In this document: positions 18,801 through 28,949 of the stretch, one piece after another
How the letters are laid out: every line of letters begins with the position of its first letter
Numbering within the stretch: position 1 is the stretch's first letter
Assembly (NCBI GenBank): GCA_036852015.1
Contig: JAANDG010000206.1
Span: forward strand, 62,001-126,000
Source: Pelodera strongyloides
Lineage: Eukaryota; Nematoda; Chromadorea; Rhabditida; Rhabditidae
Direction of reading: 5' to 3'
Length of the DNA: 64,000 nucleotides
Position numbers and translations under genes: made by a program
The notes under the pieces: generated by a model
The model's input: only the letters and a program-made list of their open reading frames with translations
Told to the model about the DNA's origin: nothing
The model's database searches: none

Positions 18801-21262
18801 GGCTTAGGCTTAGGCTACAAAAGATAAGAGACAGCACTTACGCGGTAGATGTGTACTCTCATTTTGCGTTTGTCTGCTAATTTTATATTGCAGGAGAGTT
18901 TTTCTTCTTCGCGATGGTGGGTGGGAAACAAACTACCAAATCGGTTACGCTTCGTGTGAGTTATTTAATTTTTTTCTCGCGTCGCTTTTGTACGCTGTAT
19001 CACAGAGAGTTCGTAAAACTGTTAAATAATTATGAAATTATTTTGTAGAATTGCATTGAAACATATGTCGGTTACTTAAATAAAAACTACGTTATCGAAC
19101 GCGTGCGATTTGGAGTGCACGTGCAGCTAGCCGAACCTTAGCGAATGCACACGTGCTTATCCTCGAAGTGCGCCGTAGTTGTGCGGTGGATAGATATCGC
19201 ATAATAAAGGCAGTGTGAGTTATCGCGCAGCGCAGCAACGAGGTATTGTATGGCATTATTGGATATAAGCAAAAAGCAAAGTGTGCGACACAGGCGATGT
19301 AAAAGCAACTAGATCGTCGCCATTTATTATTCTTTATGAATCTCCCCGATTTACTTCAGAGGCCGTATTCTCCAACACGCAGGTAGCCCTCCCCCGGTTC
19401 ACGAGCGCTCTGAATCTCTTCTGCTCTCGCACTCTCTACGCACTCTTTAGCACCATGGGAAGGCTCGCTGTGTGTTGGTGAATACGGCCTCAGTTTTCAG
19501 AGGATATTCTACTTTTTTTTCTCTTTTCAGTTAGAATGCCGGGTTGACTCGTTGGAAAGTAAAAAGCAGACGCTCTTCCAGTTCGGAGCCGACACGGAGG
19601 GAAAGGTTGGATTTAAATTTCGCGCCGTATTTTCTGACTATCCTGCCATTTCATGGTAGACTGCCTCTGTTGTTATCAGTGCTTAGAACACTTAATCCAA
19701 CAAAATAAAAGAAGGGGAAACGGAACCGCTATCTTAATATAACAAAACATAACACTTATTACGAACATAAAATGTTGCACAAGTGGGATACAGCGTTTTA
19801 CGAAATACACATAAAAAATAATACGAGACATTAGTGATAACAATAAATATTTTCGTTTCCTTTCGTCCTATAAACATGTCTTACCGTAGGTTTTGATGGG
19901 CTGCGGTACGTCGCCGCGGAAAGTCGTTCCGATGATTGTGGACTGGGCAGCTGTGACGATTGTCATTTTGAGAAGACAGCGGACGACGATTAAGGTACGA
20001 AAAGTTTCTCTTCAGTTTTGGAAGTAACTGAGCAGTGCTTGCGTAAGCGCAGATGCACAGTTCCGTTCCCGTAGCACTTTGCCAGGCAGGGTAGAACACA
20101 GTATATTGAAATGTGTATGAATTAGGAAAATTGGGGTTTCGGTCGGGCGGGAATCGAACCAGCATCTTTGGTTTTCCGGGATATACGTTAACCGATTACG
20201 CTACCGGCACCCACCACCAATAATCATTCGCGGGCGATTTAGGGTTAATCATATATAGTAATAGCACTTTATTAGTAGTAGGAAAAAGGCAGTTATCGCA
20301 AGAACCAGAATACAAAGGAAGAGCGGTAAAACCTGGACACTGCTCACTATTGTATACGAGCGGTTATCTTCTTGTTTTCTTCTTGTTTTTTTCCCTTTAA
20401 AGATTTATCGTAGTCCGCTGCTTTACTTTCTATTTTAGAAACTCATAATAACCAATAGAATAGAAATAAAGAACGTCAACCAAAGGTAAACCTAAGACCT
20501 CGCGCTTCACAACGCGAAAGTACTTACTAGGCACCAAATAAGTAGATGTATTCGTAGGGCAGTGCTACAGATCATTTGCTGCACACTCTAGAAGGCGCAA
20601 AACTGACTAGCGCAAGTTCCGCTGTTTGGCTAGAATCTCGATTAGAAGGGTTTCTCGATTCACAAAAAAAAAAGATTCTTCAAAAAGCAGATTGCAGGTC
20701 TACGTTGGACCCCCGGGGCAACCAATGCCAGTCCTTCAATTCGAAATTCCTGACACACTACTTCTGGTCGAACAACTCGAAACGATTGTCTCAATGGATC
20801 CGGAAGGGGTAACTGTTTACAATTGTGGTATTGGACCTTGTAGCGCAGTGGTAGTGCTCCTGACTGCGGCGCTACAGGTCAGGGTTCGATTCCCCTTTGG
20901 TGGTCGTAGATCTTGCAAAAGTGTTGATGCAGAAGATATGGATATAGAACTCTGCGATAAATATACAGCTTAAAACTATGCGGTGCCCTTCGCTGAAATT
21001 GGTGCGCCACCCGCTCGCCGCTCGCTTGGCCTTCGACAGACTCGCGCGAGTTTATTGAATAACATGACGGAGATAGGGCGAAGTCGCTGCGCACCTTTTT
21101 TGTAGGAACGGCTCATCTTCATATTTTCTTCAAATCTTCGCGTTAGATGTGGTCGTTCAATTTTGCCGTTCAGAGATTATACGAGTTATTCTTATGTCTT
21201 TTCAGGTAAACTTGTTCTTCCCCGACTTTTCTCTCAGACAGTCACCGATCAAAGGATTTTAA
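12876..21262 (+). CDS. gene A: 5'-truncated inverted copy of gene B (12 exons, 349 codons seen)
   Basis: Exons: 12876-12974, 13324-13419, 13909-13998, 15691-15797, 17400-17496, 17798-17880, 18151-18241, 18581-18662, 18894-18955, 19531-19605, 20698-20808, 21206-21262 (stop TAA). Each exon has a homologue in gene B with the same phase; lengths are identical except 18581-18662, which is one codon shorter. The joined frame is open throughout. The last exon encodes NLFFPDFSLRQSPIKGF. The first seven exons of gene B, including the signal peptide, have no counterpart, and retroelement sequence lies upstream, so this is probably a truncated duplicate. Selection against stops suggests it is recent or still used. 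The donor at 17497 is GTTGGG, weak, but gene B has GTTCGG at the same place. Function is unknown; I recognise no domain. Confidence 0.75.
13069..13193. repeat. GC-rich inverted repeat (hairpin) in gene A intron
   Basis: The phrase CGTGCAAGCCGCGTGATAAC on the left is matched by the complement of GTTTTCACGCGGCTTACACG on the right, giving arms of about 25 bp with a 70-bp loop. A related, longer, more scrambled array of the same words lies at 45073-45355. Confidence 0.7.
13647..13825. mobile_element. TTAA inverted-repeat element, CCGGCCGG family
   Basis: Bounded by TTAA at both ends. The ends read AAAGCGAAGTAGCCGGCGG with TTTTTGAAACGCATC on the left, and the complement on the right. No coding capacity. 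It lies in the intron between gene A exons 2 and 3. The TTAA target points to a piggyBac-type transposase acting in trans. Confidence 0.8.
14114..14348. mobile_element. TTAA inverted-repeat element, GGGACGYGGTC family (short copy)
   Basis: Starts TTAAAGGGACGTGGTC and ends GGTGACCGTGTCCCTTTAA. Related at its ends and inside (CATTTTCCCAA) to the two 430-445 bp elements at 40120-41023. Confidence 0.75.
14655..15097. mobile_element. inverted-repeat element, CACGAGAAAAAA family (diverged copy)
   Basis: The left arm has CACGAGAAAAAAATG, TCAATTTACTTG, CAGAATGCCCGGAATTTC and AACAGTTCGGCCAGG; the right arm repeats these words in inverted order. Same family as 16761-17217 but older, with eroded ends. 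Confidence 0.65.
15292..15427. mobile_element. short inverted-repeat element (about 135 bp), TATTCACCAACAC family
   Basis: Ends share ATTCACCAACACrCrGGGAGCCCTC in inverted orientation. The interior CTGCTCTCGCACTCTCTACG is identical to that of the copy at 19359-19491. A third, truncated end lies at about 15456-15490 and a diverged relative at about 32286-32405. Confidence 0.7.
16051..16225. mobile_element. TTAA inverted-repeat element, CCGGCCGG family
   Basis: Starts TTAATGCGAAATACCGGTCG and ends CCGGCCGGTATTTCGCTTTA. The right arm carries a second inner inverted copy of the terminus. Non-coding; in the gene A intron before exon 17400-17496. Confidence 0.75.
16584..16764. mobile_element. TTAA inverted-repeat element, CCGGCCGG family
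   Basis: TTAAAGCGGAATACAGGCCG at the left and TATTTCGCTTTAA at the right. Its right-hand TTAA is also the left-hand TTAA of the next element (16761-17217). Confidence 0.8.
16761..17217. mobile_element. TTAA inverted-repeat element, CACGAGAAAAAA family (457 bp)
   Basis: Left end TTAAAGGGAGAGGTCCACGA, right end TCGTGGGCCTCTCCCTTTAA. Long inverted arms including AATTTACTTGAACAG and CTCGCAGATATATTCTA. Shares a TTAA with an element on each side. Confidence 0.85.
17214..17392. mobile_element. TTAA inverted-repeat element, CCGGCCGG family, abutting a gene A splice acceptor
   Basis: TTAAAGCGAAATACCGGCCG at the left and CCGGCCGGTATTTCGCT at the right, followed at once by AATTCAG, the acceptor of the exon at 17400. 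Gene B has the intact TTAATTCAG at the same place (minus strand, TTAA at 32265-32268) with no element, so this is an insertion into a TTAA made after the duplication. Confidence 0.8.
18774..18816 (+). repeat. interstitial telomere-type repeat (TTAGGC)7
   Basis: Seven uninterrupted copies of the nematode telomere hexamer in the gene A intron 18663-18893. It is short and internal, so not a chromosome end. Telomere-type patches often mark repaired breaks. Confidence 0.95.
19359..19491. mobile_element. short inverted-repeat element (133 bp), TATTCACCAACAC family
   Basis: Ends GAGGCCGTATTCTCCAACAC and GTGTTGGTGAATACGGCCTC. Lies 39 bp upstream of the gene A exon at 19531. Same family as 15292-15427. 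Confidence 0.8.
20141..20213 (-). other. tRNA-like sequence (probable tRNA-derived repeat)
   Basis: On the minus strand an A-box-like TAGCGTAATCGG is followed by the B box GGTTCGATTCC. The anticodon arm and acceptor stem do not pair well, so this is not a functional tRNA gene by eye. It lies in a gene A intron. Confidence 0.5.
20831..20910 (+). other. tRNA-like sequence (probable tRNA-derived repeat)
   Basis: A box TAGCGCAGTGG at 20841 and B box GGTTCGATTCC at 20883. The region between forms no standard 5-bp anticodon stem with a 7-base loop and the acceptor strands mismatch. In the last intron of gene A, on the sense strand. Confidence 0.5.
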
Positions 21263-21787
21263 ATATAAACCACGTGCCATAACTCTTTAAAAAGCCCCGC
21301 TTTTGCAATATTATGTGCCATTTTTCTAACACAATACATCATCAGGTAGTTCAGTTGTAATACTACTTGAATTCTTGAATTATATATGCATTATTTTTCT
21401 AAGAAAGTGAACGTTTTTTAGATGATAATTTTTATTCAGCGCTTTTAAGAGAGATGGAGGCGTTGAACAAATACTAACTGATTTTCGTTTTTATTATTTT
21501 TATATTACCTCCATATATCTTTATCAAGAAAATTGAGAATAAATATAGTTTCCTCATTTTATAGTCTTATAGTTTGGCAAGGCAAGTCTGTGAGATAAAG
21601 TAAAAGTGATAAAGTGAACCGGGTTATATCAACCGAATCCGCGGAAACGGTGCACCGGGGTCCAGCTCAGAGGCTGGACATACTGGCCATTTAAACTTCC
21701 CGGTGGCCAATCTGCTCGGGAAGTCGATTTATCTCCGCTGGTTTTACCCAGCTACCAACTTTTACACCTTTGGTGGGGTGAGGGGGT

Positions 21788-21858
21788 TCCGGCCCGGGAT
21801 CGAACCAGTGACCGGTGGCGTGGTGAGCAAGGGCCTTGCCACTTGACCACGCCCCCCC
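21788..21858 (-). other. tRNA-like sequence (probable tRNA-derived repeat)
   Basis: Minus strand: A-box-like TGGTCAAGTGG and B box GGTTCGATCCC, followed by GGGCCGGAACC. The cloverleaf is incomplete. Downstream of gene A. Confidence 0.45.
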
Positions 21859-22469
21859 CTTTGCCTGTGAGAGTTACATAAATAATGGAAATAATGGGTT
21901 ATTTGGTTGGCGAAGGTGAGCGAAGAAAGAAAGCTGTAGATAACGAAGTACATGAAATCAATCAATAAACATAGAAAAATCATAAAGGAGCAACGAAATC
22001 TGCCAGTACTTTTACATACGTTTCAGGCAGCTTGTGTAAGTAGTCCAAGTTTTAGCAAATCCAAAATAAGCGAGATGAGTCAGTCTTATTGCATTCCATG
22101 AAAAACTGAAAAGCCCGATATGTGCCCGATCAAGCCCGTCAAATAATCGGCCACATTTCGGGTTTTTGGAGAATTAATCGGGCACATATCGGGGTTTTCA
22201 TTTTCATGTGACTATGGACAATACCTTTCGGACTTGTCGTATAAGTAGGGCATTTTTGTGAGGCGTTGAAGTATCGCCTGCGTATTAGCCTGGGTAAGAA
22301 ATTGCAAAGAATGAATTGTTTAGTCGGGGTAAGAAGTTGATGTTATTGCTAGGAAAAAAAATGGGATTTCGTGCCCTGAGTCGTACCCGTGTCTTTGGGA
22401 TTTTTGATAGTCACTGCTCCGCAATCAGCCCATAAACCTTGTTTCGAAAAAAGTTTTGTTGTTGATATT

Positions 22470-23083
22470 TCAATCAATATCACTGCTTTCACTTCCTGCA
22501 CAGTAACCACTACCGTCTATTGAGTCCATGGACATGGAGATATCTGATTCGAAGTCTGACCAGTCAGTCGAATCGGAATCCTGAAATTTATTCAGTTTAC
22601 CTAATTTGCCTAATTATCTAATAACCTAATTGCCTTTTACCTAATAATTTACCTAATTCTTAGCAATAGAACTGAAAAAGATAATGGAAGCCTGTACTCT
22701 ACAGCTTTCGAAGACCGTTTGAAGGAAACAGGGTTATTTGTACAATTTGTGGTTATGTTGACTTGCTTGTAAAGAAAGATAAGAGATTCCGGAGTAAAAG
22801 CCAAGTAGTAATCAGCCGACTCCCGTCCCCGGACCTCTCGATCTCGTATTTCCGTAGATATATACAACTACATATTACTGAACGCGGTGGGGTTCGAACC
22901 CGCGACACTTGGCTTGGAACTACCCCACATCGCTAGCCACTAGGCCAAACCCCTACGTACCTGATGTTCTCCACTCTCTTCTTCATCACTAAGGTAAGCT
23001 TCGACAATGATTGATTCCTCATCAGAATCTAGTACCGGGGATCTATCACCGTATTCATTTTCGAAGTTGTTCCACAAATTTTC
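22470..23083 (-). CDS. gene D: 3' end of an acidic Ser/Asp/Glu-rich protein (two exons)
   Basis: Exon 22961-23083 (41 codons, acceptor TTATTCCAG, donor GTACGT) and terminal exon 22470-22580 (36 codons plus TGA, acceptor AATTTCAG). Both are in phase 0 and open. The first reads ENLWNNFENEYGD then a run of acidic residues; the last begins DSDSTDWSDFE. The last exon resembles the final exon of gene C in its D/S/T/W pattern. Upstream exons are uncertain; one candidate is at 24439-24552. Function unknown. Confidence 0.5.
22883..22956 (-). other. tRNA-like sequence in gene D intron
   Basis: Minus strand: A-box TGGCCTAGTGG, B box GGTTCGAACCC, spaced as in tRNA genes. It starts five bases into the intron after the gene D exon at 22961. 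No good anticodon stem. Confidence 0.5.
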
Positions 23084-23114
23084 CTGGAATAATTCAATAA
23101 TTATATAACTTTGT

Positions 23115-24170
23115 CAGAACTGCAAACTCCACTTCAGAAGTAATGAACTGTATTAGTGGTGTGCCCCAAGGTTCAGTTCTTGGTCCTATTCTGTTCTCTC
23201 TTTTTACATCTGATCTTGCTTCGGTTTTACGAAATTCTGGTACTCACTTTGTCATGTATGCTGATGATATTAAGATTTATAGAGTAATCAAATCAGCTAA
23301 TGATGTTGTTCACTTGCAACAATCAATAGACTTTGTTTATGAGTGGTCGGTTAGCTTTAGTTGCCGTTGGCACCTCACAAGTGTCAAGCACTATATATTG
23401 GTGCTCGAAATCCCAAACCAGACTATATTTGCAATGGTACTGTAATTTCGAAGGTAACTGAAGTTAAGGACTTAGGCTTTTTTATTACCGAAAATCTTAG
23501 TTTTTCTAGGCATGTGTCGTTTATTTGTAACCAGGCTCGAAAGAGGATGTTTGCCTTTTTCGTACACTAAAAACTCACAAAGCAAAGATCCTTGTTCTAG
23601 CTTATTGTTTATATGTGAGGTCTATTCTCGAATCAGGTTCCGTTGTATTTAACCCGTACAAGCAGAGAGACAATTAGCCTTAGAAAGAATTCAACGAATG
23701 TTTACCAAGCGTGTTTTTATGCGATCTCATTTACTTAGATATGCTGATACGCCCCCTCCCAGTGTAAGAAATGACGCTTTGAAATTAGATTTACTTGTGA
23801 ATCGTAGAAAAGAGCAGATGCTAAAATGCTACGAAAAATTTTAGCTGGGAAATGTGGTGCGAGCTTGCAGAGAATGTCAAGTTCAGACCCTTTGCTACTC
23901 TTCCCGTAGGGGCAGGAGTAGGATCGTTATTCCCAGAGCAACTAAAATGGTTCGTAGGCATTCATTTGTACATAGAACTTCTATTATGATTGAGGAAACT
24001 CCGCACTTAGCTTCATAGATTCCTGTATAATGTGTCACTTTATTTATTCTTCATTTTTGTATTTGTGCTACTGTTGACTGTTGCTTTACTCGACAAAACT
24101 GTACGTTGCATATATTTTTCTCATGAATTTTATGTGTGCGTAATAAATTATTATTATATTATTATAACAA
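23115..24170 (+). pseudogene. non-LTR retrotransposon remnant (reverse transcriptase end)
   Basis: The frame from 23143 carries the RT motifs SGVPQGSVLGP and YADDIK, characteristic of non-LTR (LINE) elements. It shifts frame near 23360-23440, continues with a K-DLG-F box (KDLGFF), and is broken by further stops after 23570, where CR1/Jockey-like C-terminal words are still visible. The 3' end is A/T-rich near 24150-24170. A similar 3' tail lies at about 36370-36510. Dead, 5'-truncated. Confidence 0.85.
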
Positions 24171-24438
24171 AAAATATGGTGTCATTAGAAAAGGCGTACT
24201 GTATTGTCGTCCAGAGTGCAGAACCGCTTGTACGGAATCACAATTTCTGTTAGATGACCGATCTTTAGACTACAAAAGAAACCCGGTGCAATAATAGTCT
24301 TATATTATCAGATGTAACTTTCTCGTCACTCAACCCTGAGATACATTTTGTGAATTTTTTTTACATAACATAGGTAATTCTGACTATGTCGACAACTCGA
24401 TAACTTGTAGTGCCAGAAAAATAAGGAATAAAATACAT

Positions 24439-24552
24439 TCAGAATAACTGTACCCTAAAATGGTCGCGAAGAAAGGCACGTTCATTGTTGTACTCGAGCA
24501 AGGAACACTCAAAGTCGGACACGCTCGACACGTCACTGATTGATTCTGATTC
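24439..24552 (-). CDS. candidate acidic exon, possibly upstream part of gene D or a separate gene end
   Basis: Acceptor TTATCTTCAG at 24553, then an open phase-0 frame beginning ESESISDVSSVSDFE and running to a TGA at 24439; a possible donor GTACAG lies before that stop. Same Ser/acidic character as the exons of genes C and D. No firm link to neighbouring exons. Confidence 0.35.
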   Translation of the reverse strand, partial: ESESISDVSSVSDFECSLLEYNNERAFLRDHFRVQLF

Positions 24553-24939
24553 CTGAAGATAAAATGAAACCTGCTCACAATCAGTTGTAAAATATTTCTC
24601 GTAATTTCAAGACTTGGCAAATATTGGTAAATTTGGTTTTTACCGGAATTTTGAGCGAGTAGCGAGCGGCACTCTGGCTCTGGCAACCTGTAGGAACTGC
24701 ACAAAAACTGACTGGAGACCAACTTGGCCGAATTAGACAACGGGTTCATGCCAAGTTCATAAACCTTGAACATGGTAAGGAAGGCCGAAAAAAAGGATTC
24801 GCAGAGGTAGCGGACCTATAGACCTACTTGAGTCGCAGTTTCCAAATAATCAGACGATTCCATGGTAAATAGGAATGTGTTTTTTTCGGGATCGTTAATT
24901 TGCCGAGTAGACGCTGAAAATGTGGTAAATGCACAAGTG

Positions 24940-25050
24940 GCAACACATATGCATATGCACACCGACACCATCACACATACACATTACGCTCATACACACA
25001 AACACACAAACATATCATAACACACAATACCCACACACACACATACACAT
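24940..25050. repeat. CA-rich simple repeat
   Basis: Degenerate (CACA) stretch. Nothing coding. Confidence 0.8.
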
Positions 25051-25123
25051 GCTACACAATCGAGAATTTCTATCGATTCAGTCAATACTAAACAAAAGTT
25101 GTGATTTGTCATATTTTCCCTAA

Positions 25124-26607
25124 CGGACCACCCAAGTAGATACTTCTATTCAAATTCAGATTGAGCATACGCAGCTGTGATTTCAACAAAGGCAGAAGTC
25201 CAACTGGATGTCTGCGGTCTTTTTCATTTTGTATGCGGCCGCCCGCTCACCACAAGGAACAGCTTACTGTAATCCACATGAAAAGCGATAAAGATTATTT
25301 TTTATAATTTTCTTTTACTACGAATTTTTACTACGAAAAACGCACGCATACATGCTCACATATTCATGCATACATAACATGAAAAAAACATATGTGACAC
25401 ACAAACGCGCAAATTGAAATAAGTTTTTTTTTTGTGAACTAAATTGTTCGCATGTTAGAAACTAAAGGACCACCCAAGAAGTTGTTTCTATTCAACTTCA
25501 GATTGACTCTGCACACAGCTGTGATATCATGAAACGCCTGCGTGTCGGCTGCGTCTTTTTATCTTTTCGAAAGCCAGACATCACGCCCTCGCAGAAAAGC
25601 TTACTGTATTTCATAGAAGGAGTATCGAATCAGTTTGCCTCTTTTTTTTTCTTGAGCTTTTTTTCGCACAATTTTTATTAGAAACAAATATTTTTCGTGA
25701 ACAGTTCTTTGATACTGTAGCTGATTATCACGCGAATGTTCTGAAGAGTGTAAAATTTTAAAACGAAACCCATTCAAATGAGAGAGAGATAGAGTATGAA
25801 AAAGATAACGTCAAAATGTCAAAAGTCAAAAATATTTCTATTTTTGGATAATTTCGAGGCGCTTCTGCCATCCGCGCAGCTGGCATGCCCAAGACTGTAC
25901 TTTTTGTAAAAGTCCAACTGGGAGTCATAAGGCACTATAGAGGGCAGATAATGGGATTTTTCTGGAAAGTCAAAGCAGATTGATCAAACGAATAATTTTT
26001 TTTTTACTTTCTTTTCACTTACACCAATGTCGATGATATTGACAATGGGTTAAACGCGATAAGCGACCGGTCTTTCAAACCTATGAACAAATGCATTCCC
26101 ATTGTAGCTACTGAACATAATTAGGCAAATACTAAATGGAAATACGGCGTCCTACTTTTCAGAAACCTACTGTTATACCGCTTTACTGACACATACATAT
26201 TACATTGACCCTATACTTGACACTTTCCACATTGTCTTCATAAAGTAGAGTTGTTTTACTGTATACTCAGCTTATCACTGCGAAAGAGCGCTGAAGCTTT
26301 GTAAGACTGGATTTATATATGTATTTAGATCAGTTGCTTGAAATATACATCGTGTGTTACTTGTCTTATTATGTCTTCTTTATAATTGTCTCTGATGAAT
26401 AAATTAAAATGTATAGTTTTTCGGATGAATGACGACACGCATCCGCTTTATACAATCGACGAAGATGACCAGGTGACCTACATCTCCTAGAATAAATCTC
26501 GCCTATTTCATAAAAAGTTTGCCGTGTGCATTTGGCGAACGCATAGCGAATGTGCCGCGCAGCTTTTAACATATTTTACCCAATAGTCGATGAATTGCGG
26601 TATTTAG
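25124..26607. other. no gene seen
   Basis: AT-rich sequence. The phrase GACCACCCAAG followed by a TTCTATTCAA word occurs at about 25129 and 25470, so two diverged copies of one repeat are present. No exon with convincing splice sites and coding pattern. Confidence 0.4.
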
Positions 26608-28512
26608 AGTCCGATTGAAGAAACTCCTGTACCGAATACTTTGGAACGCCCCTTTGGAGATTTATCCGTGAATACTGACGAAGGGCAGGTGTGAAAGTGG
26701 TTTATTGATTTATTTAATTGTTAATTTACTTTTCACTCACAAATATTTTTAAGATTTCTCTCTGAACTTCGTTGACTCTCTAAGAAGGGTAGATGTGAGT
26801 ACCTTTACAGTAAACTGACAAAATTCTGACAGTTCCGCGTTTTAGAATCCTTTCGAAGTTTCTATAACCAATGTTCCGGAACAACGTCATGGGGACCCAA
26901 GGGTTAATCCTGAAGAGAGACAGGTATGATTGTTTTCTTCGTGAAATTAACTGAAGGCTTGACTTTTGAGCGACCGACACTGTGTCTTTTCCATCTCGGA
27001 ATCCCATCTCGGAATAGTCGTACAGTTAAGGAATAGCATGGAAAGGCGGAGACCGAGACAATTCCGAGATGGGATTCCGAGATGGAACAGTTCAGTTAAA
27101 ATACCGACTCTGGTAGTCTAGAATCAGAATTGGGTGGATCTACCAGGTTTACTTACCCTTCACGCCCAAAACTTATGATATGATTGTTTTCCTTCGATCA
27201 TCCATGTCATTACATTTATGAGGTACCCTAGGACTCTAGGCTCATACATAGTACCGTAGCACCATACTAGTACTAAATTCTCTGTATATACTGTACTTAC
27301 TGTACTTTTAGCAAGTCGTGATAATTGAGTACTACTTGCGTTTCCAGCGTGTGGGTATTGACGCTTCAGGATTATTGCACTTTGTTGGGGTTGGTATTTC
27401 TTACATAATAAAAAAATCATGGCTTATTGGTGAAACTTGGCCACGATGGCACATGATTAATTAACGAAACTGGATTAATAAAAAGTACTCTGTTAACCTA
27501 GATCTGGATTGTACTATGCTAATATAAAGTGAGTTATAATAATCGGAGGCTACACTAAACGCCTGGTATTTATGTATACAATATTTTCAGGATGATGTCC
27601 CGTTTCCTCAAGATCCCTACGCTGATCAGATTCAGCAGGGCGTAAGTTTGCTTGTTTACTAACCACAATTTGTGCTTAATTTTAATTGTTACAAAGTTTT
27701 GGGTCTGCCTTGCTTATAGTTGACATCTTTATAAAGTCCTTGTTAGGTGGTATGCACCTCTATAGGAATAAATATAGCAAAGATGTAGCGGCCGGTTTTC
27801 AATATTTTTGCGATTTATATGTATGTATGTTATGTATGTATGTATATGTATGTTGAGTGTTATTGCGAGAAGTTACACTAATAAAGTTTTTTTTTTAGAA
27901 TTAGTCAACTTGGAACGCGGGAATGTCACTTTTGATTTCTACCTAACGAATCTTGATGTCCTATTTCATAAACAATTTTCAGGAAACTTGGTGGCTGGTT
28001 ACCGTCTACACAATGCTCCGTCCCATCAACGAAGTGGAATCGTCCATTGCACCCGTAGAGCTGTCACCAGCACCTACCGAGATAGAGGTGATAATTACTA
28101 ATTTCTTACTTTCCACTAATTGCTAATTGCTTGCTTTCTACTACTTGATAATTGCTTGCTTTCAAGCACTTCTATGTTGACGATAGATACTCAATTTTCA
28201 ACTTGATTTACCTTGCAACTTTACATTTAACGTATTGTGAGACGTGGTTTTTGAAGCTAATGCTGGTAAGTGTATTTTTTTTCATTTTGTGCTAGCGCGA
28301 AAACTACGGAACTTTACGTACAATACATGGAACTGTCATTGTCCAGCATATGTTTCACAGAACCACGTGCAATATCGCTTCAAAAAATCTTGCAGGATGA
28401 TACCGATACCTGGTCTGCTTGGTCCGATAACGAGGCAAATAACGCTGATTTTTCATTGGATTTTGATGAAATGGTTTCCGATTTGGAATATGAAGAAGAA
28501 GAAATGGATTAA
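26608..28512 (+). CDS. gene C: 3' part of an acidic protein built of phase-0 exons
   Basis: Exons 26608-26688, 26846-26923, 27591-27641, 27983-28087 and 28396-28512 (TAA). All have AG/GT borders, all are exact multiples of three and all are open. Encoded pieces include SPIEETPVPNTLERPFGD, NPFEVSITNVPEQRHGD, DDVPFPQDPYADQIQQG, ETWWLVTVYTMLRPI and the tail DDTDTWSAWSDNE...EEEEMD. The first two exons look like duplicates of each other (shared pattern V.N..E...GD..VN..E.Q). The stop codon overlaps the TTAA of an inserted repeat element. The start is not found. No known domain; strongly acidic, probably intrinsically disordered. Confidence 0.55.
26992..27087. repeat. short inverted repeat (hairpin) in gene C intron
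   Basis: CCATCTCGGAATCCCATCTC is complementary to GAGATGGGATTCCGAGATGG, about 25-bp arms around a 45-bp loop. It lies between gene C exons 2 and 3. Confidence 0.8.
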
Positions 28513-28540
28513 AGCGGTATAACATCCAGTTTTTGAAACA
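28509..28540 (+). mobile_element. terminus of a CCGGCCGG-type TTAA element at the gene C stop codon
   Basis: TTAAAGCGGTATAACATCCA followed by GTTTTTGAAACATG matches the left end of the TTAA elements seen elsewhere. The TTAA begins with the last base of the gene C Asp codon and supplies its TAA stop. The other end is not recognisable. Confidence 0.6.
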
Positions 28541-28949
28541 TGTTTTGAATAAATGTATTATCGTCCAGTGTGTGCCAATGAGAATGATTAGAAAAGAAAA
28601 TCGGGCTCGATTAGTGTGTGTTCAGTCGAGTATGTATTTCATACCCATACGGACGCAGGTGTACAAAATAGGGTTCATAAAACTGCCGTTATGTCTCTTG
28701 ATGTGATGAATTACCACAGTGGCACTATTTTTTCTTATTGTTATTATTTTCATCTTTATTTTAGCTTCAAGGAAGTGAGTATTAATAGTTTTATTTGTCA
28801 TTGCCGCACATGTGTACACAAAAATAACAATACAACTTGTTTACATAATTAAAGAATTCAAGTACAATTACAACTAAACTACCTTAATGAAATGATGTAT
28901 TATGTTAATACTGCGCATACTTTAAAGGGTTATGACACGCGTTTTCTAT

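Noticed and set aside
20831..20910. A functional tRNA gene
   Set aside because: Box A and B are present but the anticodon stem and acceptor stem do not pair.
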